A stretch of DNA of 64,000 nt from Heliocidaris tuberculata (GCA_025618425.1 CM046850.1:30288544-30352543); one strand, 5' to 3'. Positions 45,850 to 62,207 are shown, counted from the first letter of the stretch. Notes: generated by a model not told the origin, from the letters alone. Program-made: numbers and translations.

Positions 45850-47660
45850 TCATGAAATCAACTCAATTAAGGGTAATTTTGGTTGTATGGCCTATTGAAA
45901 AATAGTTTTGCTTATAAATGTGGAAAGCACTATTATTCATGTTATTCATGTATAGCAATAATTGGTGACCTATTCATCATAACATGGCATGAATATATAA
46001 CTCAACCCAACTCAATGTTGTTCAAAATCTCAAACTACTCGGAATCACAATTAAGAATGACCTGTGTCAAAAGCATCAAGAAGATTGTACACACTATGTA
46101 TCCTTAGAAAATCTAAGCAGTGCCGTATCTACGGGGGGCAGAGGGGGCACGTGCCCCGGGCGGCACTTGAAGGGGGCGCAAAAAACGCAAAAGATAGAAA
46201 GAAAAGGGGGAGCAATACAAGAAAATTCATGGTCTTTGAGAGTTGTTTGCGCCCTAGTCAAGGACAAAATACGTAGAAACGGTGTTTTATAGGGTTTGAA
46301 ATGCAAAAAATTTGCCTCCCCTCCCCCCCTCCCCCTTACCAAACATAAGGCAGGAGCTTGTTAAATTTTGCGCTCCCAGATGGGATATATATGCATAAAA
46401 ATCACTTTCAAAACACTTCTTTCAAGTAAAGACCATTCGAAAGAAATCATAAAAATGCCTTGCAATTGCCTTGCTAAATTCCTCAAATATAAGGTTTAGG
46501 GGTTTTCATTCATTTTGCGCCCCAAAAGAGTAATGTTCAAAAATCTATTGGTGGTAGGTCGCTGTATTCCCTTGGATTTTTTTTTCCTAAGGGGAAAATA
46601 CATAAGAAATTTCAATTTGACGGGTGAAAAGGAAAAAAATATCTGCCTCTAGGTCGCGTTGCTCCCTCGCTTATACAATACTTCATCAAATTTTGGCTAA
46701 CAACCCCGGGTTATGTGCATCAAAATTCATTTTCATGTAGTGCCATCATTTCTAAATTAAAAACGCTCATTAATCAGAATTTGGGCATGAGGGGCGCAGA
46801 TTTTTATAGTTTGCCCCGGGCGCCAGAATATAGATACGCCACTGAATCTAAGGCAAGCCTGGTGGATATGGTAACTGTCTACACTACAAGACCCATACTC
46901 GAATATGGTTCCCCTGTTTGGCACAATTCAATTACCCTAAATGAGACTAATAAATTGGAATTTGTTCAAAAGCGGGCCCTCAAGATAATTGTAGGCTATA
47001 ACGTGACTTATGCCAATGCCCTTGCCATAACTAAACTCACCACTCTATCTGATAGAAGAGATTCCCTGTTGCTAAGCTTTGGACAAAAATGCAAAAACTC
47101 TGATCACCACAAACACCTTCTTCCCTCCCTTGATGTGTATAATTCAAATGTAAGACAGCTTCGGAGCATGACTGGCTTCCCTACAATTAAATGCAATACA
47201 GAACGATATCGAAAATCCACCATCCCTCACCTTGCCAGAATCTTGAAATAAACTCCCCCCCCCCCCCACGCTTTGCATCCCAAACCTTTTCACTTCTCAG
47301 ATTGCATGTCTAGATGTAATAGCTCATTTTGCATGGTTATGGCTTTGTATCTAACTTGGTTATATTTATGTATTCCTCCCAAATCTTCTCCTTTCTCACT
47401 TACTATCTGCTTCTTTCTTTCCTCTCCCTTCCTCTTTCCTATTCCTGACTTTTTTCTTTCTCTGACTTTTCACACTTGTTATCTTATTATTTGTGTAGCG
47501 TAAGTCTTTGTATCTTTGTTTTGCTTCCAATTATGTATCTTTTTATATATCTGATGCGATTCTATTGTATATATGTACATGTATATCTGATTCTAAATTG
47601 ACCCCTTCAGCCCCTGTGCTGCTGGTTAATTATCATATACCAATAAAACAAATTTAAAAA
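45850..47660 (+). pseudogene. Non-LTR retrotransposon 3' fragment, split by a hAT-type insertion
   Basis: Before 46110 the frame gives a LLGITIKNDL-like piece. After 46852 it gives DMVTVYTTRPILEYGSPVWH and QKRALKIIVGYN, ending at a stop at 47251. This is the usual C-terminal part of Jockey/CR1-like RT proteins. Removal of 46118-46844 plus one target copy rejoins the element. A 3' region follows, with an AATAAA-like tail near 47643. One further frameshift lies before the insertion. It may or may not come from the same copy as 43880-44760. Confidence 0.75.
46118..46844. mobile_element. hAT-type non-autonomous element with exact 8-bp target duplication
   Basis: The ends are CAGTGCCGTATCTACGG... 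and ...TATAGATACGCCACTG. AATCTAAG flanks both sides exactly (46110-46117 and 46845-46852). The 727-bp body has no transposase. It sits inside the retrotransposon ORF. The same family occurs at 42042-42849, 41755-43208 and 34310-34697. Confidence 0.9.
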
Positions 47661-48421
47661 TTAATACATATTTGCACCAGTCATTCATAGCCTTCCCATG
47701 GGTATATCTCCGACTGCATTTATAAGAACATCGGCCATCACCTAGTCTACGACCGGTTATTTGTAATCGCCGAATTGACGACCGTTCCTACAAACTGTGA
47801 CCAGTCAGTCTTAATGATCGGCGATTGGCCTACAAACGATAGGCGACTATCCTACAACCGATCGGCAATTAATCGCGGACAGATTTTTGTGCAGATTGGT
47901 TGTCGATGCATGGTCCCATCTTTTTTTTGGTTGTCAGAAGTCGGCAAGAGGTCGTAAGGCCAGTGAGACTGTAAGGCTTAACGGTAATCTGGTTACGTAT
48001 ATATATATCGTTAGTATATACTTACAAATAATTTTTTTTTAGGAATAAATGTTTTTTAAACCACGTTGCACATGGTATGTTTATTCTACTTTTCTTGAAT
48101 AAATAAATTATATCAACAACACACTAAAGCACAACCAACGTAGGAAATGATATATCGATAAAGAAATCATTAAGGGCTGCGAATTTGCTTGTTATGAATT
48201 ATGTGCTTAACGTATAGTTATTAATTTGTCAAGATATAATAACCCAGCATGTTACAAGATGAACACAATTGTATTGAAAAAGCGTCAGTCCAGTTACTGT
48301 GGGAAATATTTATTTTGTCAGCTTGATTATGAACGTAATGAAACATATTTTCCAACAAAAATAAAAGAATAACAAACAAACATAATTTAAGGACTGTAAC
48401 TATTTTTACTTTTTTCCAAAC

Positions 48422-48692
48422 ATGGGTCTATGAAATACAAGCCATACTTACTTAATAAACTGCTCCACTTATGTTTTCCTTTACAATTACAATATTTACA
48501 TTATACCAGTTATCGCTTTATCAGTGTAAGTCCATTGAATGATGTTCTGTTATATCTATGTTCCAATTCACATATTTGCTATGTTCCTGTTCTTAATTTT
48601 CATATGTACTGTTTAAAAAATAAAAAAAATTGTAAAAGATATATGTTTGTGGAAAATAAAATAAACTTTGAAACTTTGAGACTTTGATACAC
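48422..48692 (+). mobile_element. Retroposon 3' end with CTTTGA tandem tail, copy 1
   Basis: From 'gggtctatgaaatacaagcc' to an AATAAA followed by ctttgaaactttgagactttga. It is similar over its length to 53997-54253. Tails of short tandem units are common in CR1/L2-like elements; the family is inferred. Confidence 0.6.
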
Positions 48693-49174
48693 AGGCCCTG
48701 CGCTCGCTACGCCGATATAAATGAATCACTTTCAAACAAATTTCCAAACGTATAAAACTGAAAAAGATACCCTGTAAAATTTCACCCATCGAGTGATAAA
48801 ACTCTGGATAAACCAGCGCACCGCCATCTCTCGTTAGAAGCAATACAGTTTGCTACCAAATAACAACATTGCATATAGATATATATAGGCCTACATAGAT
48901 CTTCAAGCAAAATTATAACCTTCAAACTTCAGCACGATAGGAGTTTTGATTTCGTTGTATATGATCAATTAAAAGTGTCTAACGACTGAAATCTATGACA
49001 ATAATAATAAAAAAGCAACAAAAATCGATAGGAAAATAAGGGCATCAAATTTGGCAGGGCGGGAACATGCCGAAAGTCATAAAACTGTATACTTTGAGGG
49101 GAGGGGAGGGGCAAGTAAGCCCGTGTGCCCCGGGATACGCCACTATTCCCCCATACGTCTTAAATAGACAACGC

Positions 49175-49383
49175 TTAAGGGTCAGAACACTGTGAAGAAC
49201 AATCCTCCACACAAGTGATATTAGCCGCAGTGGGCTGCATCCCTTCAGGGCAGAGCTTGGTGAACCCTGGGCAGTTACATTTCGGAACGCATACAGTGGC
49301 ACAGAAACCGGGTTCGACACCGCAACGAGCCGGACCACAAGAAGAGGCGCACTCATCAAAGACCATGTTGTTTGGACAGTCAG
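49175..49383 (-). CDS. EGF/TIL gene A exon 4 (C-terminal TIL-like)
   Basis: 69 codons plus TAA at 49175. The first 50 or so residues are nearly identical to exon 3, including the DNA just upstream of the acceptor, so this is a recent exon duplication. The end diverges ([12 protein letters not shown]). Confidence 0.83.
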
Positions 49384-52131
49384 CTGTATATGGGTTAAAA
49401 AATATTAATGATAATTTGTTAATAGACAGTCAGTAGACTAACAATAATTGATTGGTTACTCGATTGGTTATTTTGTATATAGCTTGGTTGAGGGGTAGAA
49501 TTAGCTGATTGTTTGATTATTGGACTGGACGATCAAGATCATTAGATCGTTTAACTGAATGACTGATTGTATTTGGTTGATAGATTGATTAATTCATTGA
49601 TTGACTGGTTGCTTGGTTGATAAAATCAAGTTGGGTTACCGTTTGATTGGACATTATTAATTGATTGGTTGACTTATTTTGATTTGTTTGTCCTTTGGCT
49701 GATGACCTATTTAATTTCATTTATTTGATGCCGTTTTATTAATCATTTTCGTTGGTTGATTGATTGAGTGATTGGTTGCATGGTTTATACATTGTTTTAA
49801 TTATTTAATTATTTAGTTGGGTCATGAATTGAATCGGTAGTCGTTTGCAAACGGCGTCGATCCGTCTTTCGGATTGGGGGCAAGACAGGTATATAGTGCC
49901 CTTCATGATTTTTAACGCCTCTTAATTACCAGCTTTTCCTCGGTTACACGAAGCAGTGAAAATTAGAGAATTCGCGCGCAGAGCGCGCGGCAAAACTGAA
50001 GTCTGATCGTGTAATAGCTTTTGTATTTCATTGTTTGGAAGGTTTCATTTTCCGAGTTTTGCATTATTTTTCCTAATTTTATTTTACGCCTCCTGATTTA
50101 TTGGGGGGCAAAACGATGTTTACCCCAAATATTTTCTTTGGGGCACTGCCCCCTGACCCCCCCCCCCCCCCGGATCGACGCCCCTGGTCATTTGAGTGAT
50201 CGTTTAGTTTATAAATTGATTGAATGTTCGACATGTAGATTGGTTTATTGATAGATAATTATGGTGGCCAATCGATTGATGGGTCTTGATTAGATATAGC
50301 CGTTTTATTGGAAAATAATATAAATGAAGACAATCACAATTACTTTCCAAGGAGGCTGACATTTTGAATTAAAATTAAATATTGACATCTCTCTTATGTT
50401 ATCAATTTCTTACCAATTTCACAGTTTTCTCCTCTATATCCAGGTTCGCACTGACATATATAGCCACCATCCAGTACTGTGCATGTGCCTTTCACACAAG
50501 GATTCGAAGAACATAGGTCGTCCATACACTCGGTAGTGCAGTTAGACACACAAGTATTTTGAGGTAGCATTCCTTCAGGACACAGCTTGGTGAACCCTGG
50601 ACAGGTACATTTCGGATCGCATACAGTGGCACAGAAACCTGGTTCGACACCGCAACGAGCCGGACCACAAGGAGAGGCGCACTCATCAAAGACCATGTTG
50701 TTTGGACAGTCAGCTGTATATGGGTTAAAGAAAAATTGGTTAGCTCTTAGTCAGTAGACTGACCGACTCACTGATTGGTTTGTCGGATGGTTTGTTATGA
50801 TTTTGGTTGATATATAGGTCAGTTTAGTGGATTGGTCATTTGGTAGACAAACGATTTGATTAATACATGAAGGTCAGTAACTGATCGATTGATTGATTCA
50901 TTCATCCTGTTCATTGATTAATTGGTTGATTGATTGATTGCTTGGTTGACTGGTTGATTGATTAATTGATTATGGCGTTGTTCGGTTCGTTAATAGATTG
51001 ATTAGGTGGTAATCGGATAGATTGAGTTGAATTCATTCAGCACTTTCATAACGGTTATTAAACTATCATTTTTTATTTTATTTTGATTAATTGATTGATT
51101 GATGACTGCCTGAGGCAGAAAATGTCGGTCTCTCTGACCTTCTAAGAATTATTCTATATGAGACCGACATTTCTGACAACTTTATTAGCGTACAACTCAA
51201 TTGAATTAACGACTCCTGTGCAATGGGCGAAACTTAGCATATACACTCTCAGAATCACTGTGTTAAATGTTGAACGCTTTTTCTATTCACTTTTTAAAAA
51301 TGTTCATGGAGCTCTCAATTTCTTACCATTTTCGCAGTGGACTCCTGTGTATCCCGATGGACACTGACATGTATAGCTGCCATCAAGAGATGAGCACACC
51401 CCCTTCACACACGGATTCGAAGAACATGGGTTTACTAGAGAAAATATTAAAGAGACAGGTTTTTAGATTTTAGATGGATTACTCCATTTGTGTTTCAAAA
51501 TTCTGTTGATCGTACTCAAAGTAAATAGAGAAGATACCTAATTCTTCATTTGTTTAAAAGTAACCAGTTTATATTTTTTATATAGGCCTATATACTTTAA
51601 CAAATTTTTAATAAATATTTAGTTCTGCCCTGTTTTATTTAATACTACAAAATGGACGATGTGAAATGATTATCAGTGATTGACCCCCCCCCCCCCCCCC
51701 CTCCCTCCACAAAGCAAGAGAGTTTTGCCTTTGGAATTTTCTCTTTTATTATACATGCATTTGAATGCTTTTCATACATATATAGATCTATATTATGTAG
51801 TGGTGAAGCATATTTTGAAAAATATCATGATTAACGATCCATGAAGTGTGAAGCGAGGAGATAATGGTGTCACTATACGTACCCAACAGAATTATTGGGG
51901 TATTCAAGAAATAAAAAATCATCAAAATGTAGTAGCAAAGTTCAAATAGCTTCCACCATTGTTCGCAATCTATATGGATACTTCACTGCATGTGCAGTCC
52001 AGGACTACTGCCACAGAATATAAAGAATAACATTCTATAGTTTCGTGAGGTCTCCCTCTTTTTTCCTATTGAAATCGAACTCTCCTCTTTAAGTTTGGAA
52101 AATATTCAATCTTCAAATGATTACAGCATTA

Positions 52132-52163
<32 letters not shown>

Positions 52164-53328
52164 GTATTAATGTATACTATATTTTTAAAAAATAAATAAA
52201 AACAAACAAAGCAAAACAAAACAACAAAAAAAAAACAACGAACAGATTTCTGAATCATGTATATAATTATAATGATTTTTAATTGGGAACATGCTATTTA
52301 CAAGCTCCTCTTCTCTGCTAGTTCCCTTTCGTTACCTTTTCGATTATTATTATCAAGAGACAATTGAAACGTGTGTAAACCTCTCTCTGTTATAACAATC
52401 ATTTATTTTAGAAAACAATATGTAAAACAAAGTTCATGTGCGTTATGTTTGAATGATGAGTATCTACTACAATGTAAATACTGTTTATGATTTATGAATT
52501 GGTATAGAAAAATAAATGAATCTTGAATCTTGAATCTAATAATACATTGAAAAAAAAGAAGAAGATAAATTAGGACGCAGAGACTCTGCCTTTCACGGTA
52601 TATTCACACAAGGTCTGACAGGGCCCCTGGAAGGGGGGGGGGGGGAGTGGCTCGGTCAACCAAGTTCCCCCCCCCCCCTTCCCCATTCCCCCCAGCAGAC
52701 TGACGTCCATGCTTGAACTTCCACGACGGTGGGGAAGCTCTTTTTTCATATTGAGCATCCCCTCTTCTTAAATTTTAATGTGTGAAAGAAAAGGAAAGTA
52801 CCATAAAGGCGGTTAGTTAGAGTTCTTTTGATTTTTATATGGTACTTAAAAGTGTATACGTCCCCAAAGAAAATGTGCCCCCTGGCAAATTTCCAACCAA
52901 GAAAAAGGAATGATAGGCCTACTGACATTTCAGTGAAGTGAGGAAATTAAGGGATGAAAAAATATTCTCAAAATCTCCTAACTTAGGGAGATTGTCTCAA
53001 AAGATTTCTGCTCAGTTACGTGAATGCAAAACTCCAAAGACTAGAAAGACAAGATACTAGGTGCACGTATCTCTCTATAATTATATGGATATGATGTATA
53101 CCAAACTCAACCCTGGTCTTGATCAGTCACCTTTTTTCAGAATCGACGGGGGACTCGAACTTTCCGGACACGCCACGTAAATACATAAATGCATGACTAT
53201 TATTACCTACCCGTTGGTCGAGGTCCTGGTCCTGGGCTTGGTCGTGGAATCAGATGGAAGCATGCTAGTGACGGAGCTATCATGCAAGCAAGAACCAAAA
53301 CAGAGATGATCAATTTGACGTGTCCCAT
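49175..53328 (-). CDS. Secreted EGF/TIL-module protein A (4 exons)
   Basis: Exons 53328-53211, 51434-51327, 50713-50414 and 49383-49175 join in phase 1 throughout to 244 residues. Residues 1-22 form a signal peptide ([20 protein letters not shown]...). A short Pro/Gly/Arg linker follows, then EGF-like 1 (about 40-75), a TIL-like cysteine-rich module and EGF-like 2 in one exon (about 76-175), and a second TIL-like module (about 176-244). EGF modules show C....PC..G.C...G.Y.C.C..GY.G..CE. The TIL-like modules begin [19 protein letters not shown] and resemble trypsin-inhibitor-like cysteine-rich domains as found in protease inhibitors, mucins and von Willebrand factor. The protein is probably extracellular or matrix. 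A function as a protease inhibitor or adhesive component is inference. Gene B is its upstream paralog on the same strand. Confidence 0.85.
49560..51100. repeat. Scattered degenerate (GATT)n in introns of gene A
   Basis: 'gattgattgattg' and 'ggttgattgatt' words cluster at 49560-49800 and 50880-51080 on both sides of exon 3, in line with duplication of the TIL exon together with its flank. Confidence 0.6.
50414..50713 (-). CDS. EGF/TIL gene A exon 3 (TIL-like plus EGF-like 2)
   Basis: 100 codons, phase 1-1, acceptor cccatatacag, donor GAAATTG|GTAAGA. The TIL-like part is nearly identical to exon 4. The EGF-like part begins [13 protein letters not shown] and ends GYRGENCEI. Two modules sit in one exon with no intron between them, unlike the other EGF modules here. 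Confidence 0.85.
51327..51434 (-). CDS. EGF/TIL gene A exon 2 (EGF-like 1)
   Basis: 36 codons, phase 1-1, acceptor attttctctag, donor GAAAATG|GTAAGA. It encodes one EGF-like module with six cysteines, beginning [13 protein letters not shown] and ending GYTGVHCEN. Confidence 0.85.
52135..52163. repeat. (TTA)n microsatellite
   Basis: About nine units in intron 1 of gene A. Confidence 0.9.
52310..52540 (+). mobile_element. Possible related retroposon tail
   Basis: It ends aataaatgaatcttgaatcttgaatct, the same architecture as the two copies above (AATAAA plus tandem short units). The upstream sequence is only loosely similar. In intron 1 of gene A. Confidence 0.4.
53211..53328 (-). CDS. EGF/TIL gene A exon 1 (signal peptide)
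   Basis: The ATG at 53328 opens a hydrophobic leader followed by [17 protein letters not shown]. Two donors are possible: CCAACGG|GTAGGT (phase 1, used here because all other exons are phase 1) or GGTAG|GTAATA five bases later. The CxHLxRP start is shared with gene B. Confidence 0.75.
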
Positions 53329-53751
53329 GATGCCGACTAAATCAGATTTAATAACAAAAAGGTACGATAAAGCGCGATCAAACACGACGATTAAGAAATG
53401 AAACTGGAAGCGAATGATAGAGTGACGGCGACAGTGGCGATGATTTTAAACACATATATTTCAACCACCAAGTTTCTCACAATATCATATACACACGCAA
53501 ATAATTCAAAAGGTAAGATATTTCACCCAAATAAACAAAATAAATTCTCGTGGCACGTATCAATGTTAGGAGCATTCGAGTGTGGCCAGGGATAACAATT
53601 ATGTCTATTCTTATCTCATCTGCGAATAAAAATGGTATTGTCATAACACTTACTATATGACAATTTTTATTGCAGATGTTAACACCTCAGATCAAGTGTG
53701 AAGAAAGTAAATAGACAGAACTGATGATGGAGATGTGCATAATTGGACAGT

Positions 53752-53754
<3 letters not shown>

Positions 53755-53798
<44 letters not shown>

Positions 53799-53834
53799 GA
53801 AGGAGAGAGAAAGAGAGAGAGAGAGAGAGAAAGA
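53755..53834. repeat. (TA)n plus (GA)n microsatellites
   Basis: About 19 TA units, a short spacer, then GA units, 430 bp upstream of gene A. Confidence 0.92.
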
Positions 53835-53996
53835 TGAATGGAGTAAACTATAACAAATAAGAAACCCATCCACATAGGGATACATTGGCCACCCCCTCCT
53901 TAAAAAAAAATATTAGCAACTACTTTCGTTATGCTTTCTAATGGTATGATTATTTCCATAAACTCAGAGCATTTGTAAGTATTTTTTTCTCACAAA

Positions 53997-54253
53997 GGGG
54001 TCTATAAAATACAAGATGTGCTTTTTAATAGACTCCTCCACTTTTGTTTCTTTACTATGCCTAATGTTACCTAAAATATGATAGTATGATTGTTTATTAT
54101 AATGTAATTACTGTACTTCATTTTTTTATTTTTCCATTTATGTAAACATTTCTTATCGTAATTTTGTTTGATATTATGCTATAAAAATTTGTATAGATGT
54201 AAAACACTGAAAAACATGTGGAAATAAAAGAAACCTTGAAACCTTGAAACATT
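53997..54253 (+). mobile_element. Retroposon 3' end with CCTTGAAA tandem tail, copy 2
   Basis: 'gggtctataaaatacaagat' and 'ctcctccacttttgtttc' match copy 1. It ends aataaaagaaaccttgaaaccttgaaac. It lies upstream of EGF/TIL gene A. Confidence 0.6.
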
Positions 54254-55139
54254 GGTTCGTAGAGTTTATGAACTAAATTAAATCAATGATATATACCGAA
54301 ACGGTTTTGGAAATGCTTTCGTATTATTTTTCTCTCTTTTTGTATTCCATTTTCACCAATTCTGTTAAGGGAGCTTGCCTTTCCCCCGTAGCTAAGCCAT
54401 CGAGAGTTGGATTAGAAGAGGAGGGGGAAAGAAAGCTTTCTTGGTTTGGGATAAGAGGGGCTATATAGGGGATTGCTCAAACGGGTTGAGAAGACGAACA
54501 AAATGACATGGTCACAACCTTCGATTGCTCCTTCTGGCTTCACTTAAGCCCACCGCACACTACCGTGTATACGATCGACTGCGATCCGATTTTGGAAATA
54601 AATCGCAATAGCATGAAATATGGGCATTTTAACAAATAAAACCTACCTGATTCAGATTCTGATCGAAAATATGAATACTAAACATAGGGTTTTGGTGCAT
54701 TGTCAGCCTTCTACCTAGAATAAGGGCGAAATCAGTTTTAAATCGTGGACAATCGTAGGACTGCTCTGACGTCACTGCGACTCGGAGCCGATTTGGCCTT
54801 TTCTCCGACTAGACGGCTCGCAATATGTCGTAATTTTGATTTTACTATCTATATGACTATTAGAACCTCAATCAAAAATATTTTATGTGTTTCAGTATTT
54901 ATACCAATTGCTATTACATTTTTTCCGAAATCGGATCGCAGACCGATCGTATAGTGTGCGGTGGGCTTTATATACTGCCATCTCTGGCTCATGCTATACA
55001 GTTTCTTGTTGCAGTTTTCACCGTATGGCGGAAAGCTATCGATATTTTCATTTCAATTTTTTTTTTTTTAATGTGTGTTTTATATCCTTTTCTGCTAATC
55101 AAACATATTCAAAATTGCTGTCTGTGAATTATAATCATA

Positions 55140-55380
55140 TTCATGATTGTGATCGTCGTTATCATCATCATCATAACTATCACAGTGTCACCATAATGAT
55201 CACTTTCACTGCATTAACAACCGTCATCATAACTATCAACATCGTCACCATTAACAATGTTAAAACATAATCATCTTCTTCATCATCACAACCATCATCA
55301 CTATATCAACATCTTTATCACTATCATCATTATCATAACCATCATCACCACCACCGTCACCACTATCATTATCATAGTCA
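55140..55380. repeat. Degenerate ATC/ACC trinucleotide tract
   Basis: 'atcatcatc' and 'accatcatcacca' words over 240 bp; the Ile/Thr/His-rich frames are artefacts. Confidence 0.8.
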
Positions 55381-55823
55381 ATACAGCCTCTTTTTTTATT
55401 GTACTAATGAGCGCATGGAAAGAATGTTCAGCATTATCCTCATAGATTGAGATTTCAGTCATCCAAAACAAACATACTATATAACAAAACAAATAAAAAA
55501 GGAGTCCATTAACGTTCAGATATATATTATATATTTCATTCATAAGATTAATAACATCGATACGAAGAGCAAGACAGAATAATAAAGGATCATCAATATT
55601 GTAATTTTGAAGGATTTCAGTTTTGTCACATGATCATTTAGACTAATGCTACCTTCGATTTAACACTCTATTTTCTTCTACATACCCGTCCGACTGTTTT
55701 AAGGCAAAATTTGGTAATAATTTGTCCAAAGCACTAATCCCTGTTTTCCAAAAAAAAATGGCATATCATTGGCTTGAATAAATGCCCGGTTACATCCTAC
55801 AAGGTAACGCGTGAAGAAATCTT

Positions 55824-55880
55824 ACGATAGATCATTAATGATAGATCATTAATGATAGATCATTAATGATAGATCATTAA
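55824..55880. repeat. 14-bp tandem repeat, four units
   Basis: GATAGATCATTAAT repeated four times without error, each unit containing the self-complementary word ATTAAT. Confidence 0.9.
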
Positions 55881-55941
55881 TGGGCGATGAGATATCTTAT
55901 GGAAGAACCTTGACACTGGGACGATAAGAAGACATATATTT

Positions 55942-56083
55942 CAGGGAAGCGTTTCATCAAGTGTTTTGTCGGTGATTTTTTACCGACAACTGTTATAAGC
56001 TACTGAAATCCTTGCATCCGATTGGCTGAGAGCAAATCTGTCGGTAAAAATCACTGACAAAACACTTGATGAAACGCTCCCCA
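55942..56083. mobile_element. Palindromic element family 1, copy 3
   Basis: Left end CAGGGAAGCGTTTCATCAAG, right end ACTTGATGAAACGCTCCCC. Same loop, with one change (catccgattggctg). It lies between EGF/TIL genes A and B. Confidence 0.88.
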
Positions 56084-56326
56084 GGCCCCTAAATCACATG
56101 GGTTCTGGGGTACGAACAAACCCTTTCTTCTCCAGAAAAAAACCCCAAAACATTTCAGACATTCTCGAGAAAAAAGTTTGGAGTGGAAAAGTTACTTACC
56201 CGGGCGCCCGGTGGACCCCCCTGCCCCCACAAAACAAAGCTTGTACGGGCCTGTATTATCAACACAGTTATTCTCAATTTTGTCATTGTACGTTCATAGG
56301 ATGATGATCAATCAATGTTAACTGTC

Positions 56327-56477
56327 CTGGGGCCCGTTGCACAAAACTTGCGTTTAATCGCAACTCCTAAAAATCAAACGCAAGTCCTAAATGCGCACTT
56401 CTGATTGGCTGAAAATAAAGTTGCGTTTGATTTTCCAGAGTTGTGTTCAAACGCAAGTTTTGTGCAACGGGCCCCTG
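56327..56477. mobile_element. Palindromic element family 2, copy 2 (151 bp)
   Basis: Left end CTGGGGCCCGTTGCACAAAAC, right end GTTTTGTGCAACGGGCCCCTG. The loop carries 'cttctgattggctgaaa', inverted relative to copy 1. It is 250 bp from family 1 copy 3 and just beyond the end of EGF/TIL gene B. Confidence 0.87.
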
Positions 56478-56627
56478 TACAACTTATCTTCTTCTTGAAT
56501 CTTGAACATGCATGATCTACAAGTTTTGCTTTAAATTATGTCCCTCTGATTTCAAGTAATGTATTTTCAAGATTATACTTTCAAAAATTATCATTTGCTA
56601 GATCACGATTCATCCTTAAGGCGATTC

Positions 56628-61166
<4,539 letters not shown>

Positions 61167-61689
61167 GATGATGTCGATATAGAAAGGTTTGAAAGAAAAA
61201 TGAACGATGAATCCGTCCTTGAACACAACGATGAAAAGGGTGGAACAAGAAGCAGACTCAATATGATGACGATGCAATGACGACGACGATGCTGATTTCA
61301 CATGCACACCTTCACGACCAACTTTCTTCACAATCATGACAGGATTTGTGTCAAAGATTCTACACAGGCCGTGCGAAATGTAAATAATGGAGATTTCCTC
61401 CTCAAAACGAATTTTCGTGGTCATCTGGTCATTGTAATAGGCGGGGGCACACTCTTGTATAAAGCGGTATGTTTGTTTTCTGAGCGTTTGGTAAACGCAT
61501 TTGAGTAAAAACACTAAAATGGCATTTTAACTTATATGGCCTTTTGTGGGTCCAGGCACTGAGTGGGCACTGCATGTGGAGGGGGAGGGGTGGCAGTGTA
61601 ATATTAGGTGAATTAAATGCAAGACGACGGTGCATGAGGGGAGTGATGGAGGGGTCGGATATCATCTTTTCAGTTTTACATTGCCGTTT

Positions 61690-61804
61690 AGCTACCTCAC
61701 TCCTCTCTTTTCTTTCTCTCTTTATATTTTATTTTTCTTTTCTTTCCTTGTTTGCTATTTGATCGGGAGATTTTTCTTATGTGTCCCCTGTAGCTACGCC
61801 ACTG
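61690..61804. mobile_element. Right end of a truncated hAT-type element
   Basis: The terminus GTGTCCCCTGTAGCTACGCCACTG is the inverted counterpart of the left end at 39938. No matching left end was found nearby. Confidence 0.5.
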
Positions 61805-62137
61805 TCACTGTTAACAACCACAGAGATCTATTGAGAAACAGTGATCTCCATCGTTTAAACAATAATTAAGGAATGATATATTGGATGCAACAATCTACTG
61901 ATATTCTTCAACTTTAACCCTAACGTTTTTCCTTCAAACAGGAGCAGAGATATAGAGATGTAGTTTTAACGGTCGTGTTATTTATGAAGATGTATCTTGA
62001 TAAGTCCGTTGTCACAAATTTGATTGATTGCGTATAGCTGTTTGTATAAAAATACAAATATTAACGCGTTTACATGTACGATGACAAAATACTTTTCAGA
62101 ATATTGCAAATCAAGAGTGAGAGAGAAGTGAGTGTGA

Positions 62138-62206
<69 letters not shown>
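62138..62206. repeat. (GT)n plus (GA)n microsatellite
   Basis: GT units run straight into about 24 GA units. Confidence 0.93.

Positions 62207-62207
<1 letters not shown>

Larger units (their letters stand above)
45341..47981. mobile_element. TIR-bounded composite holding a retrotransposon fragment and a hAT-type element
   Basis: The left arm (gtctcactgcatgcatggccttac...ttgccgacttccgacaacc) is mirrored at 47925-47981 (ggttgtcagaagtcggcaag...ggccagtgagac). The left arm also contains a direct duplication of about 105 bp. Boundaries and target duplication are unclear. It holds 45850-47660 and 46118-46844. Confidence 0.6.

Noticed and set aside
61167..61514. N-terminal extension of gene B (116 codons before the signal peptide)
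   Set aside because: The frame begins at GTG, is His/Ser-rich without homology, and would bury the signal peptide.
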